From contig NZ_CP066802.1 of the NCBI RefSeq assembly GCF_016598775.1, positions 930,001 through 994,000 of the forward strand: 64,000 bases of DNA, in the 5' to 3' direction. The notes under the pieces were generated by a model. That model had not been told where the DNA came from and searched no databases. It worked only from the letters and a program-made list of their open reading frames with translations. Origin of the DNA: Actinomyces weissii. GTDB lineage: Bacteria; Actinomycetota; Actinomycetes; Actinomycetales; Actinomycetaceae. Both the position numbers and the translations under genes were made by a program. Below, piece after piece: positions 16,216-26,035 of this stretch. Within the stretch, counting starts at the first letter, position 1. Every line of letters starts with the position of its first letter.

Positions 16216-17178
16216 GTGCCGATGCGACGTCCTGCCTGCTTCATCTCCACCGGCTCGGTGCTGATCGACCTGCCCCTGCACGTCACCCACATCCCCGCCC
16301 CCGGCGGCGCGGTGACCGCCACCTCCTCCGGCCCCACCGTCGGCGGGGGCTACACGGTGGTCTCCGCGGTGGCCCGCCAGGGGGTTCCGGCAGGGCTGGC
16401 CGCGACCCTGGGCACCGGCCCCAACTCGGTGCTGGTGCGGGAGGCCATGATGCGTGACGGCGTCGAGCTGCTGGTGGGTGAGCTGGTGGGCGACGTCGGC
16501 ACCTGCACCACCCTGGTGGACGCCTCCGGCCGCCGCACCTTCATCACCACCGAGGGGGTGGAGAACGAGCCGCAGATCGAGGACCTGGAGCTCCTGGACC
16601 TGCTTGGCGGGGACTGGGTCTACACCACCGGCTACGACCTGGTGCACCCCTCTTCCCGGGCCCTGCTGGTGCCCTGGCTGCTGTCCCTGCCCGAGGGGGT
16701 GGGCCTGGCCATGGACCTGGGGCCGGTGGAGTCGGAGATCAGTGACGAGGACCTGGAGGCGCTGCTGGCCCGCGCCACCCTCCTGACCGGCAACCACCTG
16801 GAGATCTCCGGGCTCTCCGCCCGCCTGGGCTCTCCTGCCGCCATGCGCGCGGCCGCCCCCCAGGCCCTGATCGTGCGGCGCACCGGGGTGCACGGCTGCG
16901 TGCTGTGGCCCGTGGGCTCAGGCCCCCAGGAGGTGCCCGGCTTCGCCCGCGCCGTCGTGGACACCACCGGGGCGGGGGACACCCACACCGGGGTGCTGGT
17001 GGCCGGGATGATGAGCGGCCTGGACGTGCTGGCGGCGGCCCGCCGGGCCAACGCTGCCGCCGCCGAGGCCGTGGCCCGGGTGGGGCCGGCGCGCTCACCC
17101 CGGGCGGACGAGATCGACCGGCTCCTGGCGGAGGAGGACGGTACCGCCGGGCCACGTGACGAAGCCCCGGTGCTCTAG
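16216..17178 (+). CDS. PfkB-family carbohydrate kinase
   Basis: Ribokinase-like sugar or nucleoside kinase of 320 residues. Seen: an N-terminal substrate loop ending in [18 protein letters not shown], the ATP-site threonine/asparagine TGNHLE near 196, and the C-terminal signature [11 protein letters not shown] with catalytic D255. GTG 16216 is taken as start; ATG 16222 is equally possible. It follows the RNase J gene after 5 nt. The substrate is not shown by sequence; the family includes ribokinase, fructokinase and adenosine kinase. Confidence 0.85.
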   Translation: MPMRRPACFISTGSVLIDLPLHVTHIPAPGGAVTATSSGPTVGGGYTVVSAVARQGVPAGLAATLGTGPNSVLVREAMMRDGVELLVGELVGDVGTCTTLVDASGRRTFITTEGVENEPQIEDLELLDLLGGDWVYTTGYDLVHPSSRALLVPWLLSLPEGVGLAMDLGPVESEISDEDLEALLARATLLTGNHLEISGLSARLGSPAAMRAAAPQALIVRRTGVHGCVLWPVGSGPQEVPGFARAVVDTTGAGDTHTGVLVAGMMSGLDVLAAARRANAAAAEAVARVGPARSPRADEIDRLLAEEDGTAGPRDEAPVL

Positions 17179-17231
17179 GCGGCGTGGCTGACAGGCGGCC
17201 CCGCCCGCCGCCCACTAGCGTGATAACCATC

Positions 17232-20111
17232 ATGGCTGACTCTCGCTCCCGTGCTTCCAAGACCGAACGCATCACGCCACCGCGCTCCCGTGGCGCTGCC
17301 CCGGCGAGCCGCAACAGCCCCGGGGGGCCGGCTGGTGCCTCCCCGGGCGCGGGCCTGCGCTCGAACGCCTGGGCCTTCCTGGTGCTCGGGCTGGCCGTGG
17401 TGGTGGGGCTGCGCGAGTGGTTCGGGGTCTCCGGCGTCGCCGGCGGCTTCCTGCACCACCTGGCGGCCGGCCCGGTGGGTCTGCTGAGCGTGCTGGTGCC
17501 GGTGCTGCTGGCCGCGGCCGGGGTGCTGATGCTCAGCCGCCGCGCCTCCACCGGACGCCGGATCCGGGTCCTGGTGGGGGGACTGGGAGTGCTCTCGGGG
17601 GTTACCGGGATCATCCATATTGCCCAGGGCAACCCCGCCATGGGACAGGGACTGGCCGCTCTGGAGGAGGCGGGCGGGCTTCTGGGGTGGTTCATCGGCT
17701 ACCCCCTGGCCGTGCTCTTCTCTGCCGCTGGCGCGGTGATCCTGCTGCTCCTGCTTATCGTGTTCTCCCTGCTGGTGGTCTTCGGGCGCACGGTCGCGGA
17801 CCTGCGGGAGGCGGCCGAGCAGCGGCGCGGCCCTCGGCCCGAGCCGGGTGACTCCCTGGCCGCCCGGACGCTGGCCCGTATCCGTGGGCGCTACCACGCC
17901 CCGGAGCCCGCCCGCACCTCCCTGCTGGAGTCCTACGACGGCGACGAGCCCTTCCGCAGCGCCCTGGAGACCGAGGAGCGGCCCCGGGGCAACGGGCGTC
18001 GCCAGCGGGGCGCCGAGGCCCGCACCGCCGTCAGGCCAGGTGCCTCCGCCCAGGCAGAGGACCTGGAGGCCGGGGAGCAGGCGGCTTCCGCCCGCCCCGC
18101 CCCTGCTCCCAAGGGCCGTAAGCGTCCGCTGACGGGCAGGCGCGCCCCCCAGGCCGCCAGCCCCGCCGTCGTGGACGTGCCCCTGGACCTTCCGGGTGAC
18201 AGTGAGCCGGTGCTCCTGGACGAGACCGGCCAGCCCCTGCCTGCCGCCCTGCCGCCGGAGGCTGGCACGCTGGGGGCCGGGGCGCGCCTCCGCCCGGTGC
18301 CCCCGCAGGAGCCGGACGCCGTCACCGAGGAGCACGAGGTGGTGGCCCCCAGCGCCGACGCCCTGGAGCTGGCCCAGGAGATCGCCATGAGCTCCATGGC
18401 CCTGCCGGACGGGCGCACCTACCGCCTGCCGGACGAGTCCCTGCTCACGCCCGGGCCCGGTCACGCCACCCGCACCGGCGCCAACGACGCCATCGTGGCC
18501 CGTCTGCAGGAGGTGTTCAGCGAGTTCGGGGTGGACGCCACCGTCACCGGCTACACCCGCGGCCCCCAGGTGACCCGCTACGAGGTGCAGGTGGGGCGGG
18601 GCGTGAACGTCTCCCGGGTCACCAGCCAGGAGAAGAACATCGCCTACGCCGTCGGCTCCGACGAGATCCGCCTGCTGACCCCGATCCCCGGCAAGAGCGC
18701 GATCGGCGTGGAGATCCCCAACTCCGACCGCGAGATGGTCAAGCTCGGGGACGTGCTGCGCTCGGGGGCCGCCCGCAAGCAGGCGCACCCGCTGGTGGTG
18801 GGCCTGGGCAAGAACGTCGAGGGCGAGTACGTGGTCACCAACCTGGCCAAGACCCCCCACCTGCTGGTGGCCGGGCAGACCGGATCGGGTAAGTCCTCCT
18901 TCGTGAACTCCATGATCACCTCGATCATGATGCGGGCCACCCCCGAGGAGGTGCGCATGGTGCTGGTGGACCCCAAGCGCGTGGAGCTGACCATCTACGA
19001 GGGCATCCCGCACCTGATCACCCCCATCATCACCAGCCCCAAGAAGGCCGCCGAGGCCCTGGAGTGGGTGGTGCGGGAGATGGACGCCCGCTACGACGAC
19101 CTGGCCTCCTTCGGCTTCAAGCACGTGGACGACTTCAACAAGGCCGTGCGGGCCGGGGAGGTGCAGCCCCTGCCCGGCTCCCAGAGGGTGCTGGCCCCCT
19201 ACCCCTACCTGCTGGTGGTGGTGGACGAGCTGGCCGACCTGATGATGACGGCCCCCAAGGACGTGGAGGCCTCGATCCAGCGCATCACCCAGCTGGCGCG
19301 GGCCGCCGGCATCCACCTGGTACTGGCCACGCAGCGCCCGGTGGCCCAGGTGGTCACGGGCCTGATCAAGTCCAACGTGCCCTCCCGCCTGGCCTTCGCC
19401 ACCGCCTCCCAGCTGGACTCGCGCGTGATCCTGGACCAGAACGGGGCGGAGACCCTAACGGGGCAGGGTGACGCGCTCTACCTGGGCCCTGGGGCCTCCT
19501 CGCCGGTGCGCGTGCAGGGCTCCTGGGTCAACGAGTCCGAGATCCGGGCTGTGGTGGAGCACGTCAAGGCCCAGCTGCAGCCGGAGTACCGCGAGGACGT
19601 GATCGTCCCCGAGGTCAAGAAGCAGATCGACGAGGAGATCGGCGACGACATGGACCTGCTGCTGCAGGCCGCCGAGCTCGTCATCTCCAGCCAGTTCGGC
19701 TCCACCTCCATGCTGCAGCGCAAGCTGCGGGTCGGCTTCGCCAAGGCCGGGCGGCTCATGGACCTGCTGGAGTCACGGGAGGTGGTGGGCCCCTCGGAGG
19801 GCTCCAAGGCCCGTGACGTGCTGGTGCAGCCTGAGCTGCTGGAGGAGACCCTGGCCTGGATCAAGGGCGACGGTGCGGCCCCGGGGGAGGCGGGCGCGCA
19901 GGCCGCGCCTGCCCCGGCGGGTGACCTGGGCGGGGAGGACTGGGACGGCGGCCCGGTGGACGGGCACACCACCGTCCTGCCGGACCGCTACGCCGAGGAC
20001 CCGCTGCAGGCGGGCTCGGGCCTGCCGGAGTCAGAGTCCTGGGAGGACGGCAGCGCCGAGGAGGACTCCGGGGACGCCTGGAGCCTGACCGGCCGGGGCC
20101 CCTCCTGGTAG
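17232..20111 (+). CDS. ftsK: DNA translocase FtsK
   Basis: Septal DNA pump of 959 residues that moves chromosome ends through the division site and works with the dif/Xer system. Four hydrophobic segments lie between about residues 32 and 185, then a Pro/Ala-rich linker (200-400), then the motor with Walker A GQTGSGKS at 548-555 and Walker [14 protein letters not shown]. The C-terminal winged-helix gamma domain (about 810-875) should read KOPS sites. A further acidic, disordered tail of about 85 residues follows. ATG 17232 is chosen because TAGCGT lies 10 nt upstream and no ribosome binding site is seen. Confidence 0.96.
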   Translation: MADSRSRASKTERITPPRSRGAAPASRNSPGGPAGASPGAGLRSNAWAFLVLGLAVVVGLREWFGVSGVAGGFLHHLAAGPVGLLSVLVPVLLAAAGVLMLSRRASTGRRIRVLVGGLGVLSGVTGIIHIAQGNPAMGQGLAALEEAGGLLGWFIGYPLAVLFSAAGAVILLLLLIVFSLLVVFGRTVADLREAAEQRRGPRPEPGDSLAARTLARIRGRYHAPEPARTSLLESYDGDEPFRSALETEERPRGNGRRQRGAEARTAVRPGASAQAEDLEAGEQAASARPAPAPKGRKRPLTGRRAPQAASPAVVDVPLDLPGDSEPVLLDETGQPLPAALPPEAGTLGAGARLRPVPPQEPDAVTEEHEVVAPSADALELAQEIAMSSMALPDGRTYRLPDESLLTPGPGHATRTGANDAIVARLQEVFSEFGVDATVTGYTRGPQVTRYEVQVGRGVNVSRVTSQEKNIAYAVGSDEIRLLTPIPGKSAIGVEIPNSDREMVKLGDVLRSGAARKQAHPLVVGLGKNVEGEYVVTNLAKTPHLLVAGQTGSGKSSFVNSMITSIMMRATPEEVRMVLVDPKRVELTIYEGIPHLITPIITSPKKAAEALEWVVREMDARYDDLASFGFKHVDDFNKAVRAGEVQPLPGSQRVLAPYPYLLVVVDELADLMMTAPKDVEASIQRITQLARAAGIHLVLATQRPVAQVVTGLIKSNVPSRLAFATASQLDSRVILDQNGAETLTGQGDALYLGPGASSPVRVQGSWVNESEIRAVVEHVKAQLQPEYREDVIVPEVKKQIDEEIGDDMDLLLQAAELVISSQFGSTSMLQRKLRVGFAKAGRLMDLLESREVVGPSEGSKARDVLVQPELLEETLAWIKGDGAAPGEAGAQAAPAPAGDLGGEDWDGGPVDGHTTVLPDRYAEDPLQAGSGLPESESWEDGSAEEDSGDAWSLTGRGPSW

Positions 20112-20191
20112 GCGGGCCGACTGGCTGCCGGGGGCCGCTGCCCCGCCTCGGGGGGGGCTGCTGACCGGGTTCCTGCTGCCGGGCCCTGGCT

Positions 20192-20206
20192 GCGGCCTGA
20201 GGCCGC
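20192..20206. terminator. Hairpin between ftsK and the convergent CapA gene
   Basis: GCGGCC-TGA-GGCCGC is a 6-bp stem with a 3-nt loop in the 107-bp gap between converging genes. It is a plausible bidirectional terminator without a U tract. Confidence 0.35.
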
Positions 20207-20218
20207 CCGCGCTGCCCG

Positions 20219-21586
20219 CTACTGGCCGCGGTGGAGGACCTCGGGCCGGGGCCCGCTGCTGCGGGGCGGGGTGTCGCTGTAGGTGCTGGTGTCCAGCGAC
20301 GCCGTCAGCGCCTGCCAGCGGCGCTCGGCCTCCTGGGGGCTGATCTGGCAGTCGGCCGGGACCTCACCGCGGCGCAGCGCCGCCAGGTCACGCAGCCGGT
20401 GTCCCGCGTGGTGGTCCACGGTAAAGGGGTGCCAGTGCAGGGACTCCACCTGGGCGCTGCTGTCCACGGAGACCCGCACCTGGACCCACACGAAGGTCCC
20501 GACCGCGGAGGTGATCTCGCCGACGGTCTCCTCCGACTGGTTGGAGAGGAAGTTGCCTGCCGAGTAGGACACCCACATGCCCCGCCCTTCACGGCCGCCG
20601 GGGAGCAGCTCGGCGCGCTGGGGCACGTGCGGGTGGGCGCCGAAGAGCACGTCCACCTGGCCGGTGGCGGCTATCTGCCGGGCGTAGTCGACCTGCTCAG
20701 CCACCGGCTCAGACAGGTACTCCGCCCCGAGCTGGGAGTGGAGCACCACGATGCTGGCCCCTTCCGCCCGGGCCGCCTGGGCGTGGGTGGCGATGGCGGC
20801 GACGTCGTTGAGCTGCACCTCCCAGCCGGTCTCGTCCGGCAGGCCGTTGAGCCCGAAGGTGGTGGAGAGCTGGGCCACCGTGATGCTCCGGCCCCCGCGC
20901 TGGAGCCGGTAGAGCTGGTAGGGGTGGCGGGACTCCGCCTCCGAGCGGTTGGTGCCCGCCCACCCCAGGCCGTGGGCCTCCAGCTGGTCGATAGTGGCGT
21001 TGACCCCCTCCTGGCCCTGGTCGACAGCGTGGTTGGAGGCGGTGGCGCAGCCGTCCCAGCCTGTCTGGGCCACCCCCTGCACCACCCCGGGCAGGGTGCC
21101 GAAGCGGGGGTAGCCGGTGGCCTGGGAGTCGGGGGCCACCGGTACTTCCATGCCGCAGAAGGCCAGGTCCGCGCCTTGTATCCAGGGGGCGGCGTCTGCG
21201 ACCAGCGGCGCGATGTCGCCGCTCTGGCCGGGTGTGCTCTCCAGCACGGGCAGGTGCATGAGCAGGTCACCGGTGTAGCCGATGGTCAGGACCACCTCCT
21301 CTGCCGCCGGGCTGGGCACCGCGGGGGACTGCGTGGCGGGGACCGCAGACGCCTCCGGTGCAGGGTCGGCGGGAGTGCAGGCGGGCAGGGGCAGCAGCGC
21401 CAGGTTCAGGGCTGCCAGGGCGCGCAGGTAGCGACGGCGCGAGCCTCCCTCCTTAGGGACGGCGGGACCGGGCGGCTGCACAGCTCCCTCCGGCTGCGCC
21501 TGGCGGGACCGCAGGTGGGCTTCCGGGCGGGTTGGCACGGACGGTGTGGCAGGGGCTGCGGGAGAGGCGGCCTCCAGAGCAGGCAT
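20219..21586 (-). CDS. CapA-family (PgsA-type) metallophosphatase-like lipoprotein
   Basis: 455 residues. The C-terminal 350 residues carry the CapA fold named after poly-gamma-glutamate capsule synthesis: TIGYTGDLLMH near residue 100, TASNHAVDQG near 183, VVLHSQLGAEY, FGAHPHVPQ and YSAGNFLSNQ. The signal region is odd: about 46 proline- and alanine-rich residues precede SRRRYLRAL, a twin-arginine-like motif, then a hydrophobic stretch and a lipobox LPAC. So it is probably an exported lipoprotein, perhaps by Tat. TAGTCT lies 6 nt before the ATG, supporting this long N-terminus. There are no other capsule genes nearby; the substrate is unknown. Confidence 0.8.
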   Translation of the reverse strand: MPALEAASPAAPATPSVPTRPEAHLRSRQAQPEGAVQPPGPAVPKEGGSRRRYLRALAALNLALLPLPACTPADPAPEASAVPATQSPAVPSPAAEEVVLTIGYTGDLLMHLPVLESTPGQSGDIAPLVADAAPWIQGADLAFCGMEVPVAPDSQATGYPRFGTLPGVVQGVAQTGWDGCATASNHAVDQGQEGVNATIDQLEAHGLGWAGTNRSEAESRHPYQLYRLQRGGRSITVAQLSTTFGLNGLPDETGWEVQLNDVAAIATHAQAARAEGASIVVLHSQLGAEYLSEPVAEQVDYARQIAATGQVDVLFGAHPHVPQRAELLPGGREGRGMWVSYSAGNFLSNQSEETVGEITSAVGTFVWVQVRVSVDSSAQVESLHWHPFTVDHHAGHRLRDLAALRRGEVPADCQISPQEAERRWQALTASLDTSTYSDTPPRSSGPRPEVLHRGQ

Positions 21587-21666
21587 GTGACAAGACTAAC
21601 TTCGGTGGCTGCAACCTGCTTGTCTTAGGTCGGTTTCCCTGCCGGTGGCGGGTAACCTTTACTGGT

Positions 21667-22281
21667 ATGAGCCAGCAGCCCAGAACCACAGCCGCCCCTG
21701 AGGCTGCCCGCCGGGTGCCGCTGTTGAACGTGGCCAACGCCTTGACCGTAGTGCGTCTGGCGCTGGTGCCCGTGTTCGTCTGGCTCATGCTCCAGCCGGG
21801 TGAGTGGCTCCGGCTTGCTGCCGCGGTGGTCTTCGTGGTTGCGGCCTTCACCGACCAGCTGGACGGCTACCTGGCCCGTTCCTGGGACCTCGTCACCAAC
21901 TTCGGCAAGATCGCCGACCCGATAGCGGACAAGGCCCTGACCCTGACGGCCTTCCTGCTGCTGTCGGTCTCCGGGATCCTGTGGTGGTTGGTGACGGTCG
22001 TGATCCTGGTGCGGGAGCTGGGGATCACGGTGCTGCGTTTCGTGATGCTGCGCAGGAACGTGGTCATGCCCGCCTCGGCCGGAGGCAAGCTCAAGACGAC
22101 GCTGCAGATGCTCGGGCTGGTCTGCCTGCTCACGCCCTGGGGCCTGCTGCTGCCAGGTATGGCCCAGGTCCTGCGGGGGGTCGGTTACGTAGCGGTCGGG
22201 GCCTCCCTGCTGGTCACGGTGGTCACCGGGGTCGACTACGTGCTCAAGGCTGTACGGCTCGCCCGGCAGAACGCCTCCTGA
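21667..22281 (+). CDS. pgsA: CDP-diacylglycerol-glycerol-3-phosphate 3-phosphatidyltransferase
   Basis: Membrane enzyme that makes phosphatidylglycerophosphate. 204 residues. The CDP-alcohol transferase signature is complete: DG-x2-AR-x8-G-x3-D-x3-D, in DGYLARSWDLVTNFGKIADP and the following IAD. About six hydrophobic helices are visible. The upstream open frame from 21532 is rejected, since TAACCT at 21653-21658 lies 8 nt before ATG 21667 and the resulting length fits the family. The cinA start overlaps its stop (TGATG), so the two are translationally coupled. The pgsA-cinA-clgR order matches other Actinobacteria. Confidence 0.92.
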   Translation: MSQQPRTTAAPEAARRVPLLNVANALTVVRLALVPVFVWLMLQPGEWLRLAAAVVFVVAAFTDQLDGYLARSWDLVTNFGKIADPIADKALTLTAFLLLSVSGILWWLVTVVILVRELGITVLRFVMLRRNVVMPASAGGKLKTTLQMLGLVCLLTPWGLLLPGMAQVLRGVGYVAVGASLLVTVVTGVDYVLKAVRLARQNAS

Positions 22282-22862
22282 TGGCCTCACCGGCTGCTGA
22301 CCGCAGCGTCTACCCAGGTAACGGCGCGCTGCTGGAGGGCAGAGTGCCTGGCACGGCGGCGTCGGACTCCTCCGCGGCGCTGGCGCGCAGGCTGCTCGTC
22401 CTGGCCCGGCAGCAGGGTGTGCGTCTGGCGGTGGCCGAGTCCCTGACCGGGGGGCTGCTGGCGGCGGCCTTGGTGGCTGAGCCAGGTGCCTCACAGGTGC
22501 TGCGAGGCGCGGTGGTGGCCTATGCCACGGATACCAAGTCCCAGGTGCTGGGGGTGGACCCGGCGCGCCTGGCCCGCACCGGGCCGGTGGACGCGCAGGT
22601 GGCCTGCCAGATGGCCGCTGGCGTGGCTGGGCTGCTGGGGGCTGGGGCCGGCCTGTCCACCACGGGGGTGGCGGGGCCAGGGCCGGCGGACGGGCACCCT
22701 GCGGGCACGGTGCACGTGGCCGCCTGGAGCCGGAGCCGGGTCCTGCACCGGGAGCTGCACCTGCCGGGGGATCGGCAGCAGGTGCGGGAGGCCGCTGTCC
22801 GCGAGGCCCTCAGGCTGGGGCTGCGCCTCCTGGAGGACCGGCCGGAGAGGGACGGCGGGTAG
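22281..22862 (+). CDS. cinA: CinA C-terminal domain protein (nicotinamide-nucleotide amidase)
   Basis: 193 residues with only the amidase half of CinA, which deamidates NMN to nicotinate mononucleotide in pyridine nucleotide salvage. Seen: LAVAESLTGGLLAAAL near 51, GAVVAYATDTKSQVLGV near 80, and GVAGPGPADGHPAGTVHVA near 130. The MoCF-like N-terminal half found in longer CinA proteins is absent, as is usual for the YdeJ/PncC form. The first 35 residues are unconserved. ATG 22281 shares its A with the pgsA stop. Confidence 0.88.
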   Translation: MASPAADRSVYPGNGALLEGRVPGTAASDSSAALARRLLVLARQQGVRLAVAESLTGGLLAAALVAEPGASQVLRGAVVAYATDTKSQVLGVDPARLARTGPVDAQVACQMAAGVAGLLGAGAGLSTTGVAGPGPADGHPAGTVHVAAWSRSRVLHRELHLPGDRQQVREAAVREALRLGLRLLEDRPERDGG

Positions 22863-23103
22863 CGGCCTGGGTTCACGGCTGGGGCCAATCCTCCTCCTAG
22901 GTTTCTCTCAGCCAGGGGTCTGAGTATCAGTGCGCCGGAACCGGAGGGGCCCACGCCCCGGCAAGGTACCGGGAATGAATCGCCTTGATGAATGGTTGTG
23001 CCGCACGATGAACAACATCTCTTCGAACCGTGCCCCCCGCCCGCTGCGTCCCGCTCCGCGACCGGTGATGCGTACTGCGGCTCCGACGGGGTACCGTGTG
23101 GCT

Positions 23104-23421
23104 GTGGACACCCCAAAGCATGAGAACGTCCTCCTTAGGCGGGAGATCGGTGAGGTACTGCGCGCCGCGCGCCAGCAGCAGGGGCGTACCCTGCGTGAGG
23201 TCTCCTCGCAGGCGCGGGTCTCCCTCGGCTACCTGTCCGAGGTGGAGCGTGGCCAGAAGGAGGCCTCCTCCGAGCTCCTCGCCTCGATCTGCCAGGCGCT
23301 GGACGTGCCCCTGTCCGTGGTGCTGCGTCAGGTCTCTGACCGCATTGCCATGACCGAGTCCGTGATCCCGGACACGGTGCCGGACGAGCTGTTGCGCCAG
23401 CAGGGCGTGACCCTGGGCTGA
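23104..23421 (+). CDS. clgR: ClgR-type XRE-family transcriptional regulator
   Basis: About 105 residues. The HTH domain (residues 10-70) reads LRRERGEVL-like and [20 protein letters not shown], followed by [20 protein letters not shown], the hallmark of ClgR, which activates clp protease and other stress genes. The C-terminus ends in [17 protein letters not shown]. Start is uncertain: GTG 23104 lies 6 nt after a TACCGT hexamer (23092-23097), giving a leaderless message. Starts at GTG 23098 or ATG 23008 would add residues without known homology. Its place between pgsA/cinA and recA is conserved in Actinobacteria. Confidence 0.85.
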   Translation: MDTPKHENVLLRREIGEVLRAARQQQGRTLREVSSQARVSLGYLSEVERGQKEASSELLASICQALDVPLSVVLRQVSDRIAMTESVIPDTVPDELLRQQGVTLG

Positions 23422-23537
23422 GGGCGGCGTTCCCAGTTAGTCTTCGGCTGTCCCGTCCCCTGTGGGGGCGGGACAGTTTTTCTCGTCGTCCCGGCCCGGG
23501 GGTTGCTGCACCGGGTGGGAACCAGCAGGAGGTGGGC

Positions 23538-23756
23538 GTGCGGCACTCAGAGTTCTGGACGGCGGTGGAGCAGGTCTACGGCGCCGCGCTGGGGCGGTCC
23601 CTGGCCTGCGACCTGGTGCTGGCAGGCACCGGCTGCACCGCGCAGGAGGCCCTGGCCAGGGGAGTCGCACCCCGGCAGGTGTGGGAGGCGCTCTGCGAGG
23701 AGACCAATGCCACGGAGACCCAGCGCTGGGTGTTCCGCGAGGAGCGGCGCGGCTAG
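23538..23756 (+). CDS. DUF3046 protein
   Basis: 72 residues beginning with (V)RHSEFWTAVEQVYG and containing VLAGTGCTAQEALARGV and PRQVWEALCEE. Small proteins of this type sit just before recA in many Actinobacteria (Rv2738c in mycobacteria); their job is unknown. AGGAGGT at 23527-23533 lies 5 nt before GTG 23538, which gives the family's normal N-terminus. An upstream GTG at 23532 overlaps the ribosome binding site and is rejected. Confidence 0.85.
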   Translation: MRHSEFWTAVEQVYGAALGRSLACDLVLAGTGCTAQEALARGVAPRQVWEALCEETNATETQRWVFREERRG

Positions 23757-23952
23757 CCAGCAGGCCAGTGATGAGCCGGGGCAGGGGTGAGGTGGCTGCG
23801 TTGACCTGGTAGGAGCCGACCTGCTCTGGTGCGGCCTGGCCTGGCCTGCCCTGGCCTGGGCGGTAGCGGCTGGCCGGGAGGCGGCTGGCCGGAGGTGCGG
23901 GCGGGTGTGGACTGGCGCACCTTTGCGGGCAGGGGCGTGTCCAGCCTGATTT

Positions 23953-23974
23953 CGAACAGGTGTTCGGTTAGGCT
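23953..23974 (+). promoter_or_regulatory. LexA (SOS) box and -10 of recA
   Basis: CGAACAGGTGTTCG at 23953-23966 is a near-perfect palindrome matching the Gram-positive LexA box (CGAAC-N4-GTTCG). TAGGCT at 23969-23974 directly follows and is the likely -10, so bound LexA would cover the promoter. The same box type occurs at the lexA gene in this window. Confidence 0.88.
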
Positions 23975-23983
23975 GCTGCACGG

Positions 23984-24073
23984 ATGACGTACCCGGTGCC
24001 TTGCGCGCAGCCGCTCCAGGTGCCGGGGTTTGTGTCGGTGGTCAGGCATAACGTCGTCTACGAGCCCCGGTGA
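23984..24073 (+). CDS. 29-codon upstream ORF in the recA leader
   Basis: ATG 23984 lies 9 nt after the TAGGCT hexamer, the same gap as at gltX, so the recA transcript may begin at or next to this ATG. The ORF reads MTYPVPCAQPLQVPGFVSVV and nine more residues, ends at 24071-24073, and is 67 nt before the recA ATG. It has no recognised relatives. It could be a leaderless peptide that affects recA translation, or chance; no codon evidence can decide for such a short frame. Confidence 0.35.
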   Translation: MTYPVPCAQPLQVPGFVSVVRHNVVYEPR

Positions 24074-24140
24074 GGGGACCTCGTCGTCATGGACCAGACC
24101 TGCACATCGTGGCCCCGCCACCTGAGACCGGAGAGACAAC

Positions 24141-25346
24141 ATGGCTACCGCAACCCAGAACCAGGACCGTGCCAAGGCCCTGTCCACCGCCCTGGCCCAG
24201 ATCGACAAGGCCTTTGGCAAGGGGTCGGTGATGCGCCTGGGGGATGACACCCGGCCTCCGGTCTCGGTCATCCCTACCGGCTCCGTGGCGTTGGACGTGG
24301 CCCTGGGCATCGGCGGCCTGCCCCGGGGGCGGGTCGTGGAGGTCTACGGGCCGGAGTCCTCCGGCAAGACCACGGTGGCGCTGCACGCGGTGGCCAACTG
24401 CCAGCGCATGGGAGGCAACGCCGCCTTTATCGACGCCGAGCACGCCCTGGACCCTGAGTACGCCAAGGCGCTGGGGGTGGACACGGACAACCTGCTGGTC
24501 TCCCAGCCGGACACCGGTGAGCAGGCCCTGGAGATCGCGGACATGCTGATCCGCTCCGGCGGGATCGACATCATCGTGATCGACTCCGTGGCCGCCCTGG
24601 TGCCCAAGGCGGAGATCGAGGGGGAGATGGGGGACTCGCACGTGGGTCTGCAGGCCCGGCTCATGAGCCAGGCGCTGCGCAAGATCACCGGGGCCCTGTC
24701 GGCCACGGGCACCACCGCGATCTTTATCAACCAGCTGCGTGAGAAGATCGGCGTCTTCTTCGGCAGCCCCGAGACCACCACCGGAGGCAAGGCCCTCAAG
24801 TTCTACGCCTCAGTGCGTATCGACGTGCGCCGCATCCAGACCCTCAAGGACGGGGACCAGCCTGTCGGCAACCGCACCCGGGTCAAGATCGTCAAGAACA
24901 AGATGGCCCCGCCCTTCAAGCAGGCGGAGTTCGACATCCTCTACGGTCAGGGGATATCCCGGGAGGGCGGCCTGCTCGACCTTGGTGTGGAGAACGGCAT
25001 CGTCCGCAAGTCCGGGGCCTGGTTCACCTACGGGGCCGACCAGCTGGGGCAGGGCAAGGAGAATGCCCGTAACTTCCTCAAGGACAACCCGGCTCTGGCC
25101 GATGAGATCGAGGAGAAGATCCTGGCGGCGCTGGGTGTGGGCGAGCCTGGGCGACGGGCCCGTGAGGCTGCCGCCCAGGAGGCCGCCGAGGCCGCCCTGC
25201 AGCAGGCCGCGGAGGTAACCAAGCCGGCCGCGCCGGCTGCGGGTAAAGGTAAAGGCGGCAAGGGGCGCACCGCCTCCAGCCGGGCGCGTGCGGCCCAGGT
25301 GGAGGAGGCTGAGCTGGCCTTCGGTGAGGAGGCTGGAGGCTTCTGA
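24141..25346 (+). CDS. recA: Recombinase RecA
   Basis: 401 residues; forms filaments on single-stranded DNA, pairs homologous strands and triggers LexA self-cleavage. Seen: Walker A GPESSGKT at 70-77, [17 protein letters not shown], the L1 region, and the L2 block [17 protein letters not shown]. The C-terminal 60 residues form a long Ala/Lys/Glu-rich tail ending in [14 protein letters not shown]. No intein is present, unlike in M. tuberculosis. GGAGAG at 24130-24135 is its ribosome binding site. The stop overlaps the recX ATG (TGATG). Confidence 0.98.
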   Translation: MATATQNQDRAKALSTALAQIDKAFGKGSVMRLGDDTRPPVSVIPTGSVALDVALGIGGLPRGRVVEVYGPESSGKTTVALHAVANCQRMGGNAAFIDAEHALDPEYAKALGVDTDNLLVSQPDTGEQALEIADMLIRSGGIDIIVIDSVAALVPKAEIEGEMGDSHVGLQARLMSQALRKITGALSATGTTAIFINQLREKIGVFFGSPETTTGGKALKFYASVRIDVRRIQTLKDGDQPVGNRTRVKIVKNKMAPPFKQAEFDILYGQGISREGGLLDLGVENGIVRKSGAWFTYGADQLGQGKENARNFLKDNPALADEIEEKILAALGVGEPGRRAREAAAQEAAEAALQQAAEVTKPAAPAAGKGKGGKGRTASSRARAAQVEEAELAFGEEAGGF

Positions 25347-25840
25347 TGCCCTGGCTAGAGGCAGACGAGCACACCCGGGAGGTGGAGCGGGCGCGGGACC
25401 TGGTGCTGCGGCGGCTGGACCACTCGGCCGCCTCTCGCGCGACCTTGGCTGGGCTGCTGGCCCGCAAGGGGGTGGACAGCCAGGTCGCGGCGGAGGTGCT
25501 CGACCGGCTGGAGGCTGCCGGGGTGGTTGACGACTCCGCCTACGCCGCCGTGCTGGCCCGCACCCGTTTCGCGGAGAAGGGTGTGGCGCGGCGGGCCGTG
25601 GCCGAGGAGCTGCGCCGCAAGGGCGTGGGGGAGCGGGACATTCACGCCTCCTTGACGCAGATCGGGGCGGCTGAGGAGGACGCTGCCGCGCTGGCCCTGG
25701 CCCGCAAGAAGCTGGCCGCCACCCAGGGGCTGGACCCCCTGGTGCGCCGACGCCGCACCCTGGCCATGCTGGGGCGCAAAGGCTACTCCGCCGAGGTCTC
25801 CGCCGAGGCCCTCCGGCAGGCGCTGGCCGAGGAGCGCTGA
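25346..25840 (+). CDS. recX: Regulatory protein RecX
   Basis: 164 residues; binds the RecA filament and limits its activity. Three RecX helical repeats are visible: RATLAGLLARKGV with DRLEAAGVVDDSAYA, then FAEKGVARRAVAEELRRKGV, and a last block ending in AMLGRKGYSAEVSAEAL. The ATG shares its A with the recA stop, the standard recA-recX coupling. Followed by 11-bp phased repeats that may end the transcript. Confidence 0.93.
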   Translation: MPWLEADEHTREVERARDLVLRRLDHSAASRATLAGLLARKGVDSQVAAEVLDRLEAAGVVDDSAYAAVLARTRFAEKGVARRAVAEELRRKGVGERDIHASLTQIGAAEEDAAALALARKKLAATQGLDPLVRRRRTLAMLGRKGYSAEVSAEALRQALAEER

Positions 25841-25983
25841 GGACGTGCTCCTGCCAGGACCAGGAGCAGCCGCCCTGGATCAGTCCGGCAGGAGAGCCCG
25901 GAGCCGCTGTCCTTCCAGGCGCAGCGGCCCCGCGAGCCTCGTGGCGGCCGAAGGCGGCACCAGTAGGTGCCGCTAGGGTGCCT

Positions 25984-26035
25984 CAGCACTGGATCAGTGC
26001 TGTTTCAGTGCTGAACCAGTGCTGTTTCAGTGCTG
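25984..26035. repeat. Phased CAGTGCTG repeats after recX
   Basis: CAGTGCTG occurs four times at 25995, 26006, 26017 and 26028, exactly 11 bp apart, with spacers TTT, AAC, TTT. A fifth unit in inverted orientation, CAGCACTG at 25984-25991, lies 3 nt before the first and can pair with any of the four. The array ends in the stop codon of the lipoprotein gene on the other strand. As RNA it makes alternative hairpins, so it may be a bidirectional terminator; the helical phasing also suits a multi-site operator. Confidence 0.75.

Noticed and set aside
24141..25346. Intein in RecA
   Set aside because: The RecA sequence is continuous and of normal length; no intein motifs break it.
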